Shown here: one piece after another, positions 32,758 through 44,271 of the stretch
How the letters are laid out: each line of letters begins with the position of its first letter
Numbering within the stretch: the stretch's first letter is position 1
Assembly: GCA_002812745.2 (NCBI GenBank)
Contig: NCSJ02000168.1
Span: 27,557-91,556, forward strand
Origin: Scytalidium lignicola
Taxonomy: Eukaryota; Ascomycota; Leotiomycetes
Direction of reading: 5' to 3'
DNA: 64,000 nucleotides
Notes under the pieces: model-generated
The model's input: the letters and a program-made list of their open reading frames with translations, nothing else
The model's database searches: none
What the model was told of the DNA's origin: nothing
Translations under genes and position numbers: made by a program

Positions 32758-35205
32758 ATGGCAGAATCAAAGAAACGCCAACGCGATGAGGATGAAACAA
32801 TTGATGCTCCAGGGCAATTAAAAGAGAGCAAGGGACATTCCCCAAAAAAGGCTCGAAAAGAAACAAATGCATCAGCTCGACGATCACTTTTCGTGCGATC
32901 TCTCCCGGCAAGTGCAACGACGGAAAAATTGACGGAACTCTTTTCCCAAAACTACCCAATCAAACATGCAACTGTTGTTATAGACCCGGCTACGAAACAA
33001 TCGAAGGGCTACGGCTTCGTGACGTTTGCAGATGCAGAGGATGCCCAAAGGGCGTTGGAAGAATTCAGTGGGTACTCGTTCCAGGGACGGAAAATGAAGC
33101 TTGAAGTTGCACAGCCAAGATCTCGGGAGGTCACGGCAACTGGAGGAACAAAGTCTAGTGCAGTATCTACAGAGGCAGCAGCAGCAAAGAAAGCTCGCCA
33201 GGAACAGCTAGCTGAGAGTCGAAAATCTCCGAAACTCATCATTCGAAATCTACCATGGAGTATAAAGGAATCCGAGCAATTGGCAGATCTTTTTAAGAAA
33301 TTTGGAAAAATCAAGCACTCTACCGTTCCAAAAATTAGGAACACACAAGCTGGGTTTGGGTTTATTGTTCTGCGAGGAAGAAAAAACGCCGAGAAGGCAT
33401 TGGCTGAAATGAATGGGGTTATGATTGATGGCAGGCCAATCGCTGTTGACTGGGCTGTGGATAAAGATGTCTGGGAAGGGCAGAAGAATTCCACTGGCGA
33501 TCAGGATGGTGATAATGAGGGCAGTCAAAAGGGACATAAGGAAGCTAAGGAAGCAGATGGCCCTGCAGACCTTAACCAGGAAGAGGCCGATCTTGCAAAT
33601 TTTATGCAGAACCATATGGAGCAGCTAGAGGATGAAGATGATGAAGATGATGAAGAAGATGAAGAAGATGAAGAAGATGAAGAAGATGAAGAAGATGAAG
33701 AAGATGAAGAAGATGCAGACGAGGATATCGATGATAATGAAGAAGAGGGGTCGGAGGAAGAAAATGATGACGCTTTTGAAACGGAATCTGAGGATGAAGA
33801 CATAGAAGAAGAGAACAAGGAGGAATCGAAAAGAATTACTGATAATTCCTCCACTCTTTTCATTCGGAATCTACCATTCACCACACTTGACGCCGATTTG
33901 AAGGAACATTTTATGCAATTTGGACCTGTCCGGTATGCACGTGTTGTCATGGACAAGGCTACAGACCGTCCTCGTGGTACCGGGTTTGTATGCTTCTTCA
34001 ATGTTGAAGATGCGGATTCCTGCTTTAGAGCAGCGCCTCGCCATCAACCTACTGGTGCTAATGCAATTAAAAGAGGTGAGGTTGTTAATCCTCAGACCAA
34101 ACGATCTGTACTGGAGGATGAGAGCAAGGATCCAACTGGCATGTACACTATTGAAGGGCGTATACTTCAAATTTCAAAAGCCGTTGAACGGACTGAAGCA
34201 GCAAAACTCACGGAAGAAAGCAATAACATGCGAACAAATCGTGATGAGGATAAGCGGAAATTGTATTTACTCTCGGAAGGTACAGTTGCGACAGGAACGC
34301 CACTCTATGACATGCTAGCTCCATCAGAAATTAAGATGCGAGAGGATAGCGCAAAACAACGAAAGAAGCTAATACAGAATAATCCTATGTTGCATCTCAG
34401 CTTAACCCGTCTCTCAATCCGGAACATGCCGCGAAATATTAGCTCAAAGGATTTGAAAGCCCTAGCCCGGGAGGCCGTCGTTGGTTTTGCCAAGGACGTA
34501 AAGAGCGGTCTTCGAGCACAATTATCGAAAGAGGAAGAAGCACGTGGCGGTGAAGAAATGAGGGAGGCAGAGAGGCAAAGGAAAGCCAAGGGTAAAGGCA
34601 TTGTCAAACAATCAAAGATTATTTTTGAAGGGCAAGAAGGTTCCAAAATATCGGAAGAGAGCGGAGCTGGTCGAAGTAGAGGCTATGGCTTCCTTGAGTA
34701 CAGTTCTCACCGGTGGGCCCTTATGGGTCTCAGATGGTTAAACGGACACGCACTGAAGAATAGTGCCGGGAAAACACAACGACTCATTGTTGAATTCGCT
34801 ATTGAAAATGCCCAGGTCGTAGCAAGGAGAAAAGAACACGAGGAGAAAGCAAGACAGCGCTCCAAGGAAGTCTTAGCGGCGCGTGAAAAGGGCGAGATTC
34901 CGGTGAAGGGGAAAAAGGTACTTCGCAGTGACACAATTATGGCAAGAACTCGCAAAGGCATCAAGGGAAAGAAAGGAGAACGGGTTCCAGGGCAAGGAAA
35001 ATCCTTCGAGAAGATCGTGTATAATGCCGCGACAAAGTCAGAAGATAGCAAGGACAAAGGCAAGGTCAAGAAAGCTGCGAAGAAGGCTGACACATCAAGT
35101 TCAAATCAAGAGCGGCCGCTGAAAGATCCGCGCTTAGCAAAGAAACAACAAATAGTTGCCAGGAAGCGAATGATGAGAAGGAATCGCAAGAAGGGTTCAG
35201 AATAG
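32758..35205 (+). CDS. NOP4: Nucleolar RNA-binding protein NOP4 (RBM28-like)
   Basis: A single-exon gene of 815 residues with four RRMs, as in yeast Nop4 and animal RBM28, which act in 60S ribosomal subunit assembly in the nucleolus. RRM1 begins at about residue 43 ('LFVRSLPAS'), RRM2 at 157 ('LIIRNLPWS') and RRM3 at 364 ('LFIRNLPFT'). A longer, interrupted RRM4 begins at 550 ('LSIRNMPRN'). RNP1 motifs are seen as 'KGYGFVTFA' and 'RGTGFVCFF'. Between RRM2 and RRM3 is a 70-residue Asp/Glu tract coded by a GAAGAT repeat. The C-terminus is Lys/Arg-rich and ends 'KRMMRRNRKKGSE', a nucleolar-type basic tail. The ATG follows a typical CAAAAATGG context. Confidence 0.92.
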   Translation: MAESKKRQRDEDETIDAPGQLKESKGHSPKKARKETNASARRSLFVRSLPASATTEKLTELFSQNYPIKHATVVIDPATKQSKGYGFVTFADAEDAQRALEEFSGYSFQGRKMKLEVAQPRSREVTATGGTKSSAVSTEAAAAKKARQEQLAESRKSPKLIIRNLPWSIKESEQLADLFKKFGKIKHSTVPKIRNTQAGFGFIVLRGRKNAEKALAEMNGVMIDGRPIAVDWAVDKDVWEGQKNSTGDQDGDNEGSQKGHKEAKEADGPADLNQEEADLANFMQNHMEQLEDEDDEDDEEDEEDEEDEEDEEDEEDEEDADEDIDDNEEEGSEEENDDAFETESEDEDIEEENKEESKRITDNSSTLFIRNLPFTTLDADLKEHFMQFGPVRYARVVMDKATDRPRGTGFVCFFNVEDADSCFRAAPRHQPTGANAIKRGEVVNPQTKRSVLEDESKDPTGMYTIEGRILQISKAVERTEAAKLTEESNNMRTNRDEDKRKLYLLSEGTVATGTPLYDMLAPSEIKMREDSAKQRKKLIQNNPMLHLSLTRLSIRNMPRNISSKDLKALAREAVVGFAKDVKSGLRAQLSKEEEARGGEEMREAERQRKAKGKGIVKQSKIIFEGQEGSKISEESGAGRSRGYGFLEYSSHRWALMGLRWLNGHALKNSAGKTQRLIVEFAIENAQVVARRKEHEEKARQRSKEVLAAREKGEIPVKGKKVLRSDTIMARTRKGIKGKKGERVPGQGKSFEKIVYNAATKSEDSKDKGKVKKAAKKADTSSSNQERPLKDPRLAKKQQIVARKRMMRRNRKKGSE
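33628..33725 (+). repeat. GAAGAT/GATGAA repeat coding an acidic tract
   Basis: Near-perfect tandem hexamers (GAAGAT) code alternating Glu-Glu-Asp in NOP4. It is a likely site of length polymorphism that keeps the frame only in steps of three. Confidence 0.8.
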
Positions 35206-36675
35206 GTTTACAGTAGCGGCATAATATTTCTAGCGTTTCTATAGACTGAGGGAAAATGAACAAAAGCAAATCCTTGAGATTTTCAAATTGGCATTATCAA
35301 GCATCAAGAGCTGGATCAAGCGGCTATTCTGAGTGACATGATTTCCGGATCAACAATTAACAGTCCTGAGCTGGCAATAGAGAAGCTGTGGGAAGAAATC
35401 TCCTTCCTCTCCGGCTGAGATCTCCCTATGAAACTTTAACCAGTATTGCTGGCTATTTTACAGATAATTGTTTCCTCGGGATGTGCGAATTAGGCGCCTC
35501 TAACCCCGCAGCTTGGCAGCCAGGGGGCGGAGACGAAGAGAGATTTCCCGAATAGACAATCCTAACATGTCAAAATTCTCTGCAGCAACTGATTAGGGGA
35601 GCAGGCTTTCTTCGGACTAAACTGCTGGTTTATTTATTCAAGCATTTTGGAAGTTCTTTTTAGCTCTCCTATCATACTGGTAGTACTTTGTACCAAGACT
35701 CAACGACAAGTGGTGTAAAAAGAAGAAGATTTTCTGTTCAACCTCACAGGATGGCCTGATATAATGATCAATTAAAGAAGGAAGCCGGCGTAGAGAAATA
35801 TGAAAGGTATCTTTAATTTACGCTATAAACCGGTTATTTCACTCATAGAATGATGGAGCACCTGATAAATTTACATGCATTGCAAATTATTCCATTTAAG
35901 CCCGGTCCAGTCTCATAAAGGGACATGGAAGAACTTTCAAAAATCGGAGATACTGTATCAAAAGCTAGACCGCCGGATATCCTATATAGCCTTCAGCTGT
36001 CACTTTTTATAGATATCATCCAGAAAAAGAACTCAATATTAGCCACGCGGGTATTTTCTTACATATAGGCTGATCCGGAAATCATTACATTAATATATGC
36101 TTATTTTAATCTTGACGGGCCAGGCCGGACAAGCTGCCAGCTTAAGCAACTATAAGCCGTTTCCTTAGTTTTATAAAGCCTTGAGTTCTTGGCTTCTTCA
36201 CTTGATGACTACAAACCGCCTTGGCTCCGGCAATACTCACTCAAAGGCGGACTAGAGATTGCTGGCTGACCCTTTCCGGGGCTGGATCGGTCATAGAGTT
36301 CTCCGGAAATGACAATTGGAAGTTTCAACTGCTACCTTTGGCGGGACTTCCTTCATAGTTATTGCCAAGAGCTCAACTCACGAATTACCCATCAATTTCC
36401 TTGATTCTATCCGCATTCCAGCAAACCCGGAAGAATGACATGGTTTAAGTTATGCGGGGTTCGTTGGTAAAGTATCCTTTTACCTTGCCCCGTGATTTCT
36501 ATGGGGGTTAATCTGGAATTTTGGTCGCACTGACAGAACAAAAGGTGCCGCGGACGAACGGCTCGAAGAAGATATGATGGTGTATTTAAGAACAAGAGGA
36601 GTAGAATGAAAAACGAAAGCCGTGGACTAAGAAGAGGGATCAACTAGATACTCATTCACCCTCCAAGCAATATCA
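35206..36675. other. Gene-free AT-rich region with distant inverted repeat
   Basis: About 1.5 kb with no coding signal. The 15-mer ATGATTTCCGGATCA at 35338-35352 recurs as its exact reverse complement at 36071-36085. A TATTTAA element near 36590 could be the core promoter of the next gene. Confidence 0.45.
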
Positions 36676-38107
36676 ATGGCTTGTCGTTTACTTTCTGTCG
36701 CACTCTTCGCGATCCCTACATTAGCTCTGTGGGAGCAGTGTACGTTTGCTCTTGTGGCTTCTTAGGAATTCAGCTAACGCTCCTTAAGGTGGTGGCCAGG
36801 GATGGACAGGGAGTACCGTTTGTCTTAATGGCGGTACATGTGTTTATCAGAACGCATGGTATTCTCAATGTCTTCCGGTAACTTCATCATCCACTATCAC
36901 TACCACCACAAGACCTCCACCACCTCCATCGACCTCTTCTACTACCTTAGTCACCTCTGTTTCATCTGTATCAACAACCACAAGTAGTGGAACACCTACG
37001 ACATGTCCAGCATTCCCTGGTAATGTACCACTCACAACCTACACGCCGCTACCTGATCCATTCCAGCCTCTGAGCGGATCCAGAGTAACCACAAAAGACC
37101 AATTTGCCTGCCGGCAAGCCGAAATCAAGCAACTGTTTGAAAACTACGAGACGGGAACCCTACCAGGAGAGCCACAGAGCGTAACAGCATCACTCTCAGG
37201 CAATACTCTGACCATCAATGTGAGCGATAATGGCAAATCAATATCCTTCACCGTTACAATCTCATACCCAACATCTGGCACCGCCCCTTACCCTGCTATT
37301 ATTGCCTATGCTGGTGGAAGTATACCTGCTCCAGCAGGTGTTGCAATGATTAGCTTCAACAACGACGATATAGGTGCCCAGGTGAGCGCTTCCGGTAGCC
37401 GTGGAGTAGGCAAGTTCTATACTCTTTACGGCAGCTCAGCAACTGCAAGTGCTATGACCGCTTGGGCCTGGGGTGTTAGCAGGATCATCGATGCTCTGGA
37501 GATCACTCCAAATGCTAGAATCAACACTCAGAGAATCGGTGTGACTGGATGCTCTCGAAACGGGAAAGGAGCCATGCTGGCAGGGGCTTTCGAGCCTCGC
37601 GTTGTTCTTACTATTCCTCAGGAGTCTGGTTCTGGTGGCGCTGCTTGCTGGAGACTGTCCGATGCTGCTAAGGCACAGGGAGCCAATATTCAGACTGCGT
37701 CTGAAATTATCACCGAAGACCCGTGGTTCTCTTTGAACTTCAACAACTACGTCAACAGAATCCCTGTGTTACCTTTCGATCATCACATGCTCGCTGGCCT
37801 GGTGGCTCCCCGAGGGATGCTCGTTATTGAGAACAACATTGACTGGCTTGGTCCGCAGAGCACATACGGTTGCATGAAGACAGCATCATTGATCTACCAG
37901 GCCTTAGGAGTATCTGACCATTTCGGTTACTCTGAGCCCGGTGGACATACGCACTGCGCCTTCCCGTCCTCTCAGCAGGGTGTGCTGACAGCTTTCGTAA
38001 ACAAGTTCTTGTTGGACCAGAATACAAACACTGCCAATGTTATGCAGACGGATCAGACATTTGACCAGAATAGGTGGGTGCCATGGTCGGTGCCGACCTT
38101 GACTTAA
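36676..38107 (+). CDS. Secreted glucuronoyl methylesterase, CBM1-CE15
   Basis: Two exons (36676-36739 and 36789-38107; 49-nt intron) give 460 residues. A signal peptide (1-18) leads straight into a fungal cellulose-binding module CBM1 at about 20-52. Its Cys pattern and aromatic face are visible in 'WEQCGGQGWTG' and 'NAWYSQCLP'. A Ser/Thr/Pro linker follows (to ~100), then the CE15 catalytic domain. The serine nucleophile lies in GCSRNGKGA (Ser277), and the catalytic His in 'PGGHTHC' (about 408-410). The acidic residue is probably the Glu in 'PQESGSGG'. CE15 enzymes cut the ester between lignin alcohols and 4-O-methylglucuronic acid of xylan, outside the cell. The intron falls inside the CBM, and splicing is needed to make it. 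This points to a wood- or plant-wall-degrading lifestyle. Confidence 0.92.
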
Positions 38108-39514
38108 GTATCATTTGAGGAGAAAGTAGCAAAGCAAAGTGTCGTTGCCATATCTGAGCGTATCGAATTGTGGATATGATATGTACATAGTGTAGGGATG
38201 AGCTACCTGTTATATCAATGTTGGACGTCTAGGCAGGCTAGCTACGAGCATATATATATTTCTTGACTGAAAAACTTCAATTTATTCATATATTCTTCTC
38301 ATAATTCTTGACATAGATTTTCGGATATTCATAATATGAGTTGTGATCTTTGCATTTCCTGAGAAAAGCTTAAGGAACTAAATTAGAGTTGAATTATTCC
38401 AAACACGTAGAAAAGTCCGTTCTTATGTGCAATGTTGATTTTACGTACGGTACGAAGTCAATACCATATCCGAACTCCGGTGTATTAGCTTGAAATTGAG
38501 AAAGCCGCACTTATACGCCATCAGGTCTCGCGGGACGGAATCAGCCTAGTGCGATTCTCCTTTGGTGCAGAAATATGGGGATACTTCTGTACCACCAATC
38601 CAGTAAGCCTGTGGAGACAAGTTACCGCAGTGAAAAATGATTACTAAGCTGGGAATAACTTACATCCGTCCCGTAACTTCTGCCAATGACCTCATCCGCC
38701 CGATCCGGACAATCCTTCGCCGTCACCATGCCAACCTTTTTTCTTTACGCTCCCAGTTTCAGAGCCTAGATTGCGACGATACTTACGCGTTTACGGCATG
38801 CTACTGCTTACTCTCATCATCTTCGTACATTAGTCAGCTCGCACCCTTGAACTGGGCCATATCCATGAAAAAACCGTCCTGTACTGTAATTAACTGGTGC
38901 AGTACAGTAAGTTACTCTGTATATTTGATGGGAAAATACTGTAGTTATGTGGAAAGTTTCAAATCAATCAAGAGAGTGGCAGAAGGCACATGCGAAACCA
39001 GCCGCACAGCCTCGTTTCCATTGGGCAGCCTTGTCCTATTTTCGGCTCGCCTGACGCAACCTCGCTGCTGTGGCTTTGCGCTTGCGGTCAACCCCAGCCC
39101 CAGCTAATCCCATCCCATCCGAATGGCCTCTGTAGCAACGAGTGCGCATCCACACACATCCCATCAGCAGCACCATAAGCCGGATTCCCTTCTTTTCCCT
39201 TCCCTGGTAGTCACCAAAGGAACAGATCAGGCAGACTTTTTTTGCGCAAAGTGTTTACATCCTCTCATCATCTGTATTCTTTATTATTTCCAATTTAAAC
39301 CCTCTAGTGATCTCTCTCTTTCTTTCAAATCTACGGTACGCTCGAGGCTTCCTGCTCCAAAAAAAGAAAGTCTTGGCTGTCAGCCTAATCCGGTTGTATT
39401 ATTGTTTTGAGTTCAGCTGAAACTACCCCGAAATTTATTGGAATCATCTTGATATAGGAGAGAGTCTTGGGCAGCACAGCGACATCGACATCAACATCGA
39501 TATCAACAACGAAG
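38108..39514. other. Intergenic region upstream of the MARVEL gene
   Basis: About 1.4 kb. A 157-codon frame at 38637-39107 has no domain and atypical composition. The final ~250 bases are CT-rich and probably promoter/leader. Confidence 0.5.
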
Positions 39515-40455
39515 ATGGTCGAATTCCCAGTTCACAAGATACAGACCATCAAGCTGGGCTTCCATATAGCCCAGTCGGTCTTCATCTTTGTGGCATGGTG
39601 TTTAACCATTGCAGTGATGCGGTCATCCGCTGATCTCGATGGGAGAATTGGCTGGTTTTTCGGTCTTGTATGGTCCCCTTCCCGGCGCCTTAGCTTTTGC
39701 GAATTATGAGAAAGCGCTGTAACTGACTCTGTTCCTTTGACACAAAAGTGCTTCTTATCGATTCCTGCTATCATCTACCTCACAATGACACCTCGATTTC
39801 CCCGAACCAGACGATTTGCAAATCCCTATGCTATGGTCACAACGGATGTGTTTTTCACTATCCTCTGGCTATCGGCTTTTGCGGCCGTGGCCTCATATAA
39901 CGGGACGGGGAAATGTAAAGGAGGGTGTAAAGTGAGCAAGGTTGTGGTTGCCTTTGGTGTTTTCACATGGTCAGCCTCCCTCTTGCTACCCCCTCGGCTC
40001 TCTCTCTATAGCAACACAAACTGACAAACTGGCCTTTCTTTAACAGGCTCTTATTCATTGTCACCAGCATCTTCTCGATCTACTCTGTGGCCTACTACCG
40101 TCGCAATGGCTACGTACCCGGCCTCTCGCACGACCAGCTCCCATCTCACGTTTCCGGTGCTCAAATCGATCCGGACAAGGAAGCGTTCTCCACCGCCCCT
40201 CACGACGAAGAATACGCTCCAGTGCATTCTACGGATGATCACGATCTCCACGAGGCAGACGGATACAGCGCTGCGGGTGGAGAGTCCAGATACGACGGCA
40301 CTGCGCCAAGCTATACCGAAACAGCATACATACCATCAATGGTAAACGACAACGATGATTCCACCAGTGGCTTTGGCGGAAGTTCCTACGGAGGCAGCAG
40401 CATCGGCCATAGCGGACGAGTCAAGTTCCCACAAGGGAATTACGCGGAAGTTTAG
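39515..40455 (+). CDS. MARVEL-domain membrane protein
   Basis: Three exons (39515-39667, 39749-39969, 40047-40455) splice to 260 residues. Four transmembrane helices make a MARVEL-type core: 'FHIAQSVFIFVAWCLTIAVM', 'FLSIPAIIYLTM', 'FFTILWLSAFAAVASY' and 'LLFIVTSIFSIYSVAYY'. A Cys-containing loop ('GKCKGGCKVSK') sits between helices 3 and 4. The long hydrophilic C-terminus is rich in His, Asp, Ser and Gly, and ends 'VKFPQGNYAEV'. MARVEL proteins in fungi are associated with membrane domains such as eisosomes or with non-classical secretion. A specific role here is not shown. The second donor (GTCAGC) is weak, but the phase and restored helix support it. Confidence 0.8.
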
Positions 40456-41454
40456 GAGATGAATGAAATAGGCGAAACAAGGAATTAAATGACAGACGGC
40501 GAAAACAAAGATGATCTAACGATGCCGATTCTATATATGACATGTATTTATGGCGGGGGCGCGGGCGTTTTATGTTTTGTTCTTTCTTTCTTTTCGGGAT
40601 CTGGGAGCATTTTACGTGTTGATGTATATGTATGTATGGATGGTATTTTGGTGTGTATTTTTTTGGATACATCAGATACCATTGGACCAAGTCATTCCAG
40701 TGGAAGAAACTGAGATCGTGGAGTTCATAAAGGAGGAACAACCGGACGATGATATGCGCCATCAACTAGTGTTGTTATCTCTACTTGGATGGAAGCAGTG
40801 GGTTCTTGAAGACCTCAAGAATGAGCGCTACATGAAACTGGGGCTTCACTTACTTTATAACAAGATTCAAGGGAAAAAAGAACTGCATTTCAAGAAACAA
40901 ATTCACATCCGCTACTTAGCATTTCTTAAGGATGTCATTACGAATATGTACCATAAATGAAGAGCCCACGTCGACCAAGTCAAAGCCGCAGAAGCTCGAG
41001 GTATGTAAATACATGATATAAGAAAACCCGTGGATGAGTGCATAAGCTCCGTGGGTAGCTTTCAAGGGTATCTTGGTTACTTGTTAATCAACGAAGCCAA
41101 AGGTACTTTTCCCTCTTTACCGGTTATTTGTATGAATTTATAAGACTCTTACAAGTATGCAAGTAACTGTAATCAATTACTGATGGATTAATGTTTTAAG
41201 GTGTTATACCAAGGTATTGTGTACTATGTTGTGTTGTAATGTAATCAGTTAAAGTAAGTGCTTTTAATGCTCCTTCCTTTATAGCATTGCATTTAGTTCC
41301 TCCTTTAACCTTGGTTTCCTCTTCACTTTTCCTCTTCACTTTTCCTCTTCTTCATCAATAAAGAATTATCTCTTATTATATATTCGTTATTCTATTCTCC
41401 TTGTACTGTACGTCATCATTATATGATTTTAGTTTCACGTACCATAGAGCTGCT
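40456..41454. other. Intergenic region, possible repeat remnant
   Basis: A 136-codon frame at 40550-40960 has no domain; its 3' half (from about 40690) is more protein-like but unassigned. 41190-41400 is TA/CT-rich with AATAAAG near its end and could be a decayed LTR, but I cannot show a matching partner. Confidence 0.3.
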
Positions 41455-42047
41455 ATGAATATCCTGGAACAGCAGATCAACGTCCCAGATGGCTACGACT
41501 CTGATGCTGCCACATCTGAAAATGAGACCGTCTCTTGGAGGCAAGGGATGCGTGCAGTTGAACAGATATTCAAAAATGCCGTTGAAAGTCGATCGAGTTC
41601 GAAGAAAGCCCTAAAGAACCACCGTCCAGAGGCAACAGCCCCTGGAACAAACGAACTCAAGAGTCGCTGGTACAATATGTTTATAGCATTTTTGAAGACT
41701 CTGAGCCTGCAGTAAGTATCAATCCCCTCACCGAGGATCTTACACCTTTCATCCATGGTGGTTTTCACAATATTAATATTGGTATCTTCTAGTTCAACAG
41801 GCCTGGAACCGCCCCAAATGGCGATCATTTATACCGTTTCATCGACATCGTGTCTAGAACCATCATCAAAAGTGGACGACACGATAAATCACAACCAAAT
41901 TTCAACACGGTCTCAGCCGGCGTAAGACATTTGACGGACATGCTTGTCGAATGCCATGGATTTACTATATCTAAACAAGACACCAAGAAAATTGAGTCAC
42001 TCCTCAACACCCTGGCGAAGGAGAAAGTACATTTCAAGGGTAAATGA
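41455..42047 (+). pseudogene. Tyrosine-recombinase-like N-terminal relic
   Basis: Exons 41455-41711 and 41801-42047, phase-matched through a GTAAGT/ACAG intron, give 167 residues. The stretch 'GDHLYRFIDIVSRTIIKSGRH' (part), 'VSAGVRHLTDMLVECHGF' and 'IESLLNTLAKEKV' recalls the helical core-binding region of Crypton-like tyrosine recombinases that I know from Sclerotinia-type genomes. The frame stops at 42045 and similarity seems to run on for a few codons past it ('HLGFKTLARAAE'), so the copy looks truncated. No catalytic Arg-His-Arg-Tyr region was found. The family call is from memory and is tentative. Confidence 0.35.
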
Positions 42048-42100
42048 CGAAAAGCTCAGCACCTTGGTTTCAAGACCCTTGCTAGAGCAGCTGAAATGAA

Positions 42101-43399
42101 TAGCATATACAATCGGCTCCTTTCAGTCTGGAACGGACTCGGCATCTTCATGAGGGTACACTCTCCGTCAGTGAGGATCCAGAGTGGGAAGTAAAACGCA
42201 TTCTGAACAAAAGAGTAATCAAAGTGGGCCGCGGTTACTCCAACCATATCACCTTTGCCATCTCTATCCTCGTCTACATAATGGGCAAGATAATGGAAGC
42301 CACCACCGTTGTCTGTGGCGTCGACTATATAAGCCCACTTACCCCCATGGTAGCACGATATAACGAGCCCACCGAAGACATCGAGTTCGTCACACCAGGA
42401 GAGCTGTATTGCAATATCCTCTTGTTTGGTCAGTTCCACGATGACACAAATCTTAACGGCCTAAAAATGCATGTCTAGGCACTCAAGAATGCATACCTTA
42501 CGGACCAGGACATTCCCACCCTACCACGCGTCAAGGCTTTCACAACTGGTGAGCGGTTGAACGATATCGTTGTCCGTGGTGATTTTAAGGGTATTCCCAA
42601 AGACTATCCCGGATTTCCAAAGTTCAGCTTTCCGCCTCCCACGAACGAGCAGTTTCAACCGATATCTTGTCGTTTTGACCTCTTTTATGATACATACGGA
42701 GTCTGGTTTTCATGTGCGGATCTCTGGCAAGCTTCGCAGGCATACCTATCAATCATTAACCACCCTACCAGATTGAGGGAATCCATGGCAAAGAAAGCCA
42801 AGCAGGTGGTTCCTTATGTCACCATGGACACCTTCATCATGTATTATCATCTATACGAAGACTTCGTTCAGCAGTTCCAGCTAATCATTCGGCCTCATGG
42901 CTTTCGATGGATGGACCAATATGTCAACCTAAGTGATACCAAAAACACGATCTTGGCCTCGTACGATTACCATGCAACGATTCCCCACGGACAAGGACTC
43001 TGTACCGAGAACATTATCAACCCGAACTTGTTCAAACAGCTCGGTAACACGTCCGACATTACCAAAGCAGCTCCTAAGGCGACTTCCTCGAGCGTTACCC
43101 CGAAAAAACGCAAAGCACCCTCTTCGATTCCTACACACCAGGCGTTATCTCCACAACCACCGTCCCAGGTTCCATCCGACAGTTCCTCGGACCATGGTCC
43201 TACTCCTATTTTACCTAAGCAGACAGACCAATCTACAATGGAGACAGAACACCCGAAAGGGGGGGAGACCACGGAAGGGGAGGAGACCACGGAAGTCGAC
43301 CGACAATTGGCAGATGAGCTCTACACAATTGTGAACCGCATTGTGGATGGAAGAATACAAGCAGTTCTGAAACAGGTCGAGAATAAGCTAGGATCCTAA
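42101..43399 (+). pseudogene. Unrecognised ORF with one internal TAG
   Basis: A single plus-strand frame stays open from about 42101 to 43399 except for TAG at 42476-42478, which would be CAG after one C-to-T change. Composition is protein-like, with aromatic blocks such as 'FDLFYDTYGVWFSCADLW' and 'DTFIMYYHLYEDF'. The C-terminal third is Pro/Ser/Thr-rich, with a basic patch 'PKKRKAP' resembling a nuclear localisation signal. A short tandem repeat (GGGAGGAGACCACGGAAG-like, near 43261-43300) codes GETTEGEETTE. The last 35 residues could be a coiled coil. I do not recognise the family. Its place right after the recombinase-like relic suggests part of the same mobile element, which is inference. 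Confidence 0.35.
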
Positions 43400-44271
43400 A
43401 TCTTATCTGCTGGAAGCATTACATTTATACCATCCTATACCTGGCGCTATGAATTTTTACGGGTTTATGAATGGGCGGCATGGAAGGATGAACGGCGTCT
43501 TTGGTACACGAGTGTTACATTGAATTTTTTATTTGGGACAAGTCAATTTCTTAAGGTCAAACAACGAGGGCGTTGTTCGTTCGTTCTTTCAAAGTGGGTG
43601 GCAAATTGTTACAGGATGCTTGGCTTTGGTCCTTATATGCCTTAAGCATACATTCTTTCGCCTAGCCTAGTTCCATGGCGTGCTTTGGGCCTATGCCTGA
43701 AGCTTTATCCACTTACTTACAAAGACCTAGTTAGTAGAATTAACCTTCTTGCCTTTTATACATTCCAACTATAGTTATGACTAGTAATATACTATCAATT
43801 AGTGTATTATTGACCAACCAGGCGATTAAAGAGCTTCATTTCCAGTGGTTAATTTTTCAAGCTCTTCATCTCAGCATCTACGAGTCTAACAAGGGCTCCC
43901 TCACAAACCAACGCGAGCCCTCCCACCCACCAGGAACCGGGACAGCAACGCAACCTAGGACAATCATTTCCTAATTGATATTCACTAATATCTATTATGT
44001 CCAAATCAACAGATACGACGAGCCTAATGAATAGAGAGAAATTCATAGACACGAAGTAATGATCCGTTGTACATAGAAATACGCGCAGCCCTTAGAACAT
44101 GTAGAGTTTGTCGACTGTATCGTTTTGCTAAAGGTAACACAGGAAAGCAAAAGCAGGCGAAACCTGTAAATATATTGTTCTATGAGCTATGGAATAAAGC
44201 CTACAGCTACTGTAGCTAAACATACGCCCTACGTGACTGCGAATGGCACGCCCTCACCATAACACCGAATG
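43400..44271. other. Intergenic region
   Basis: About 870 bases with no coding signal above background. It includes the 3' end of the leftward caspase-like gene. Confidence 0.5.

Noticed and set aside
38637..39107. 157-codon frame before the MARVEL gene
   Set aside because: No domain or splice logic; Cys/Ser/Leu composition looks like translated CT-rich promoter DNA.
40550..40960. 137-codon frame after the MARVEL gene
   Set aside because: Its 3' half is somewhat protein-like, but there is no domain, homologue or splice support, and the 5' half is the low-complexity 3' UTR.
41190..41400. Possible solo LTR
   Set aside because: TA/CT-rich with AATAAAG, but no second copy, no terminal TG..CA pair and no target duplication could be shown.
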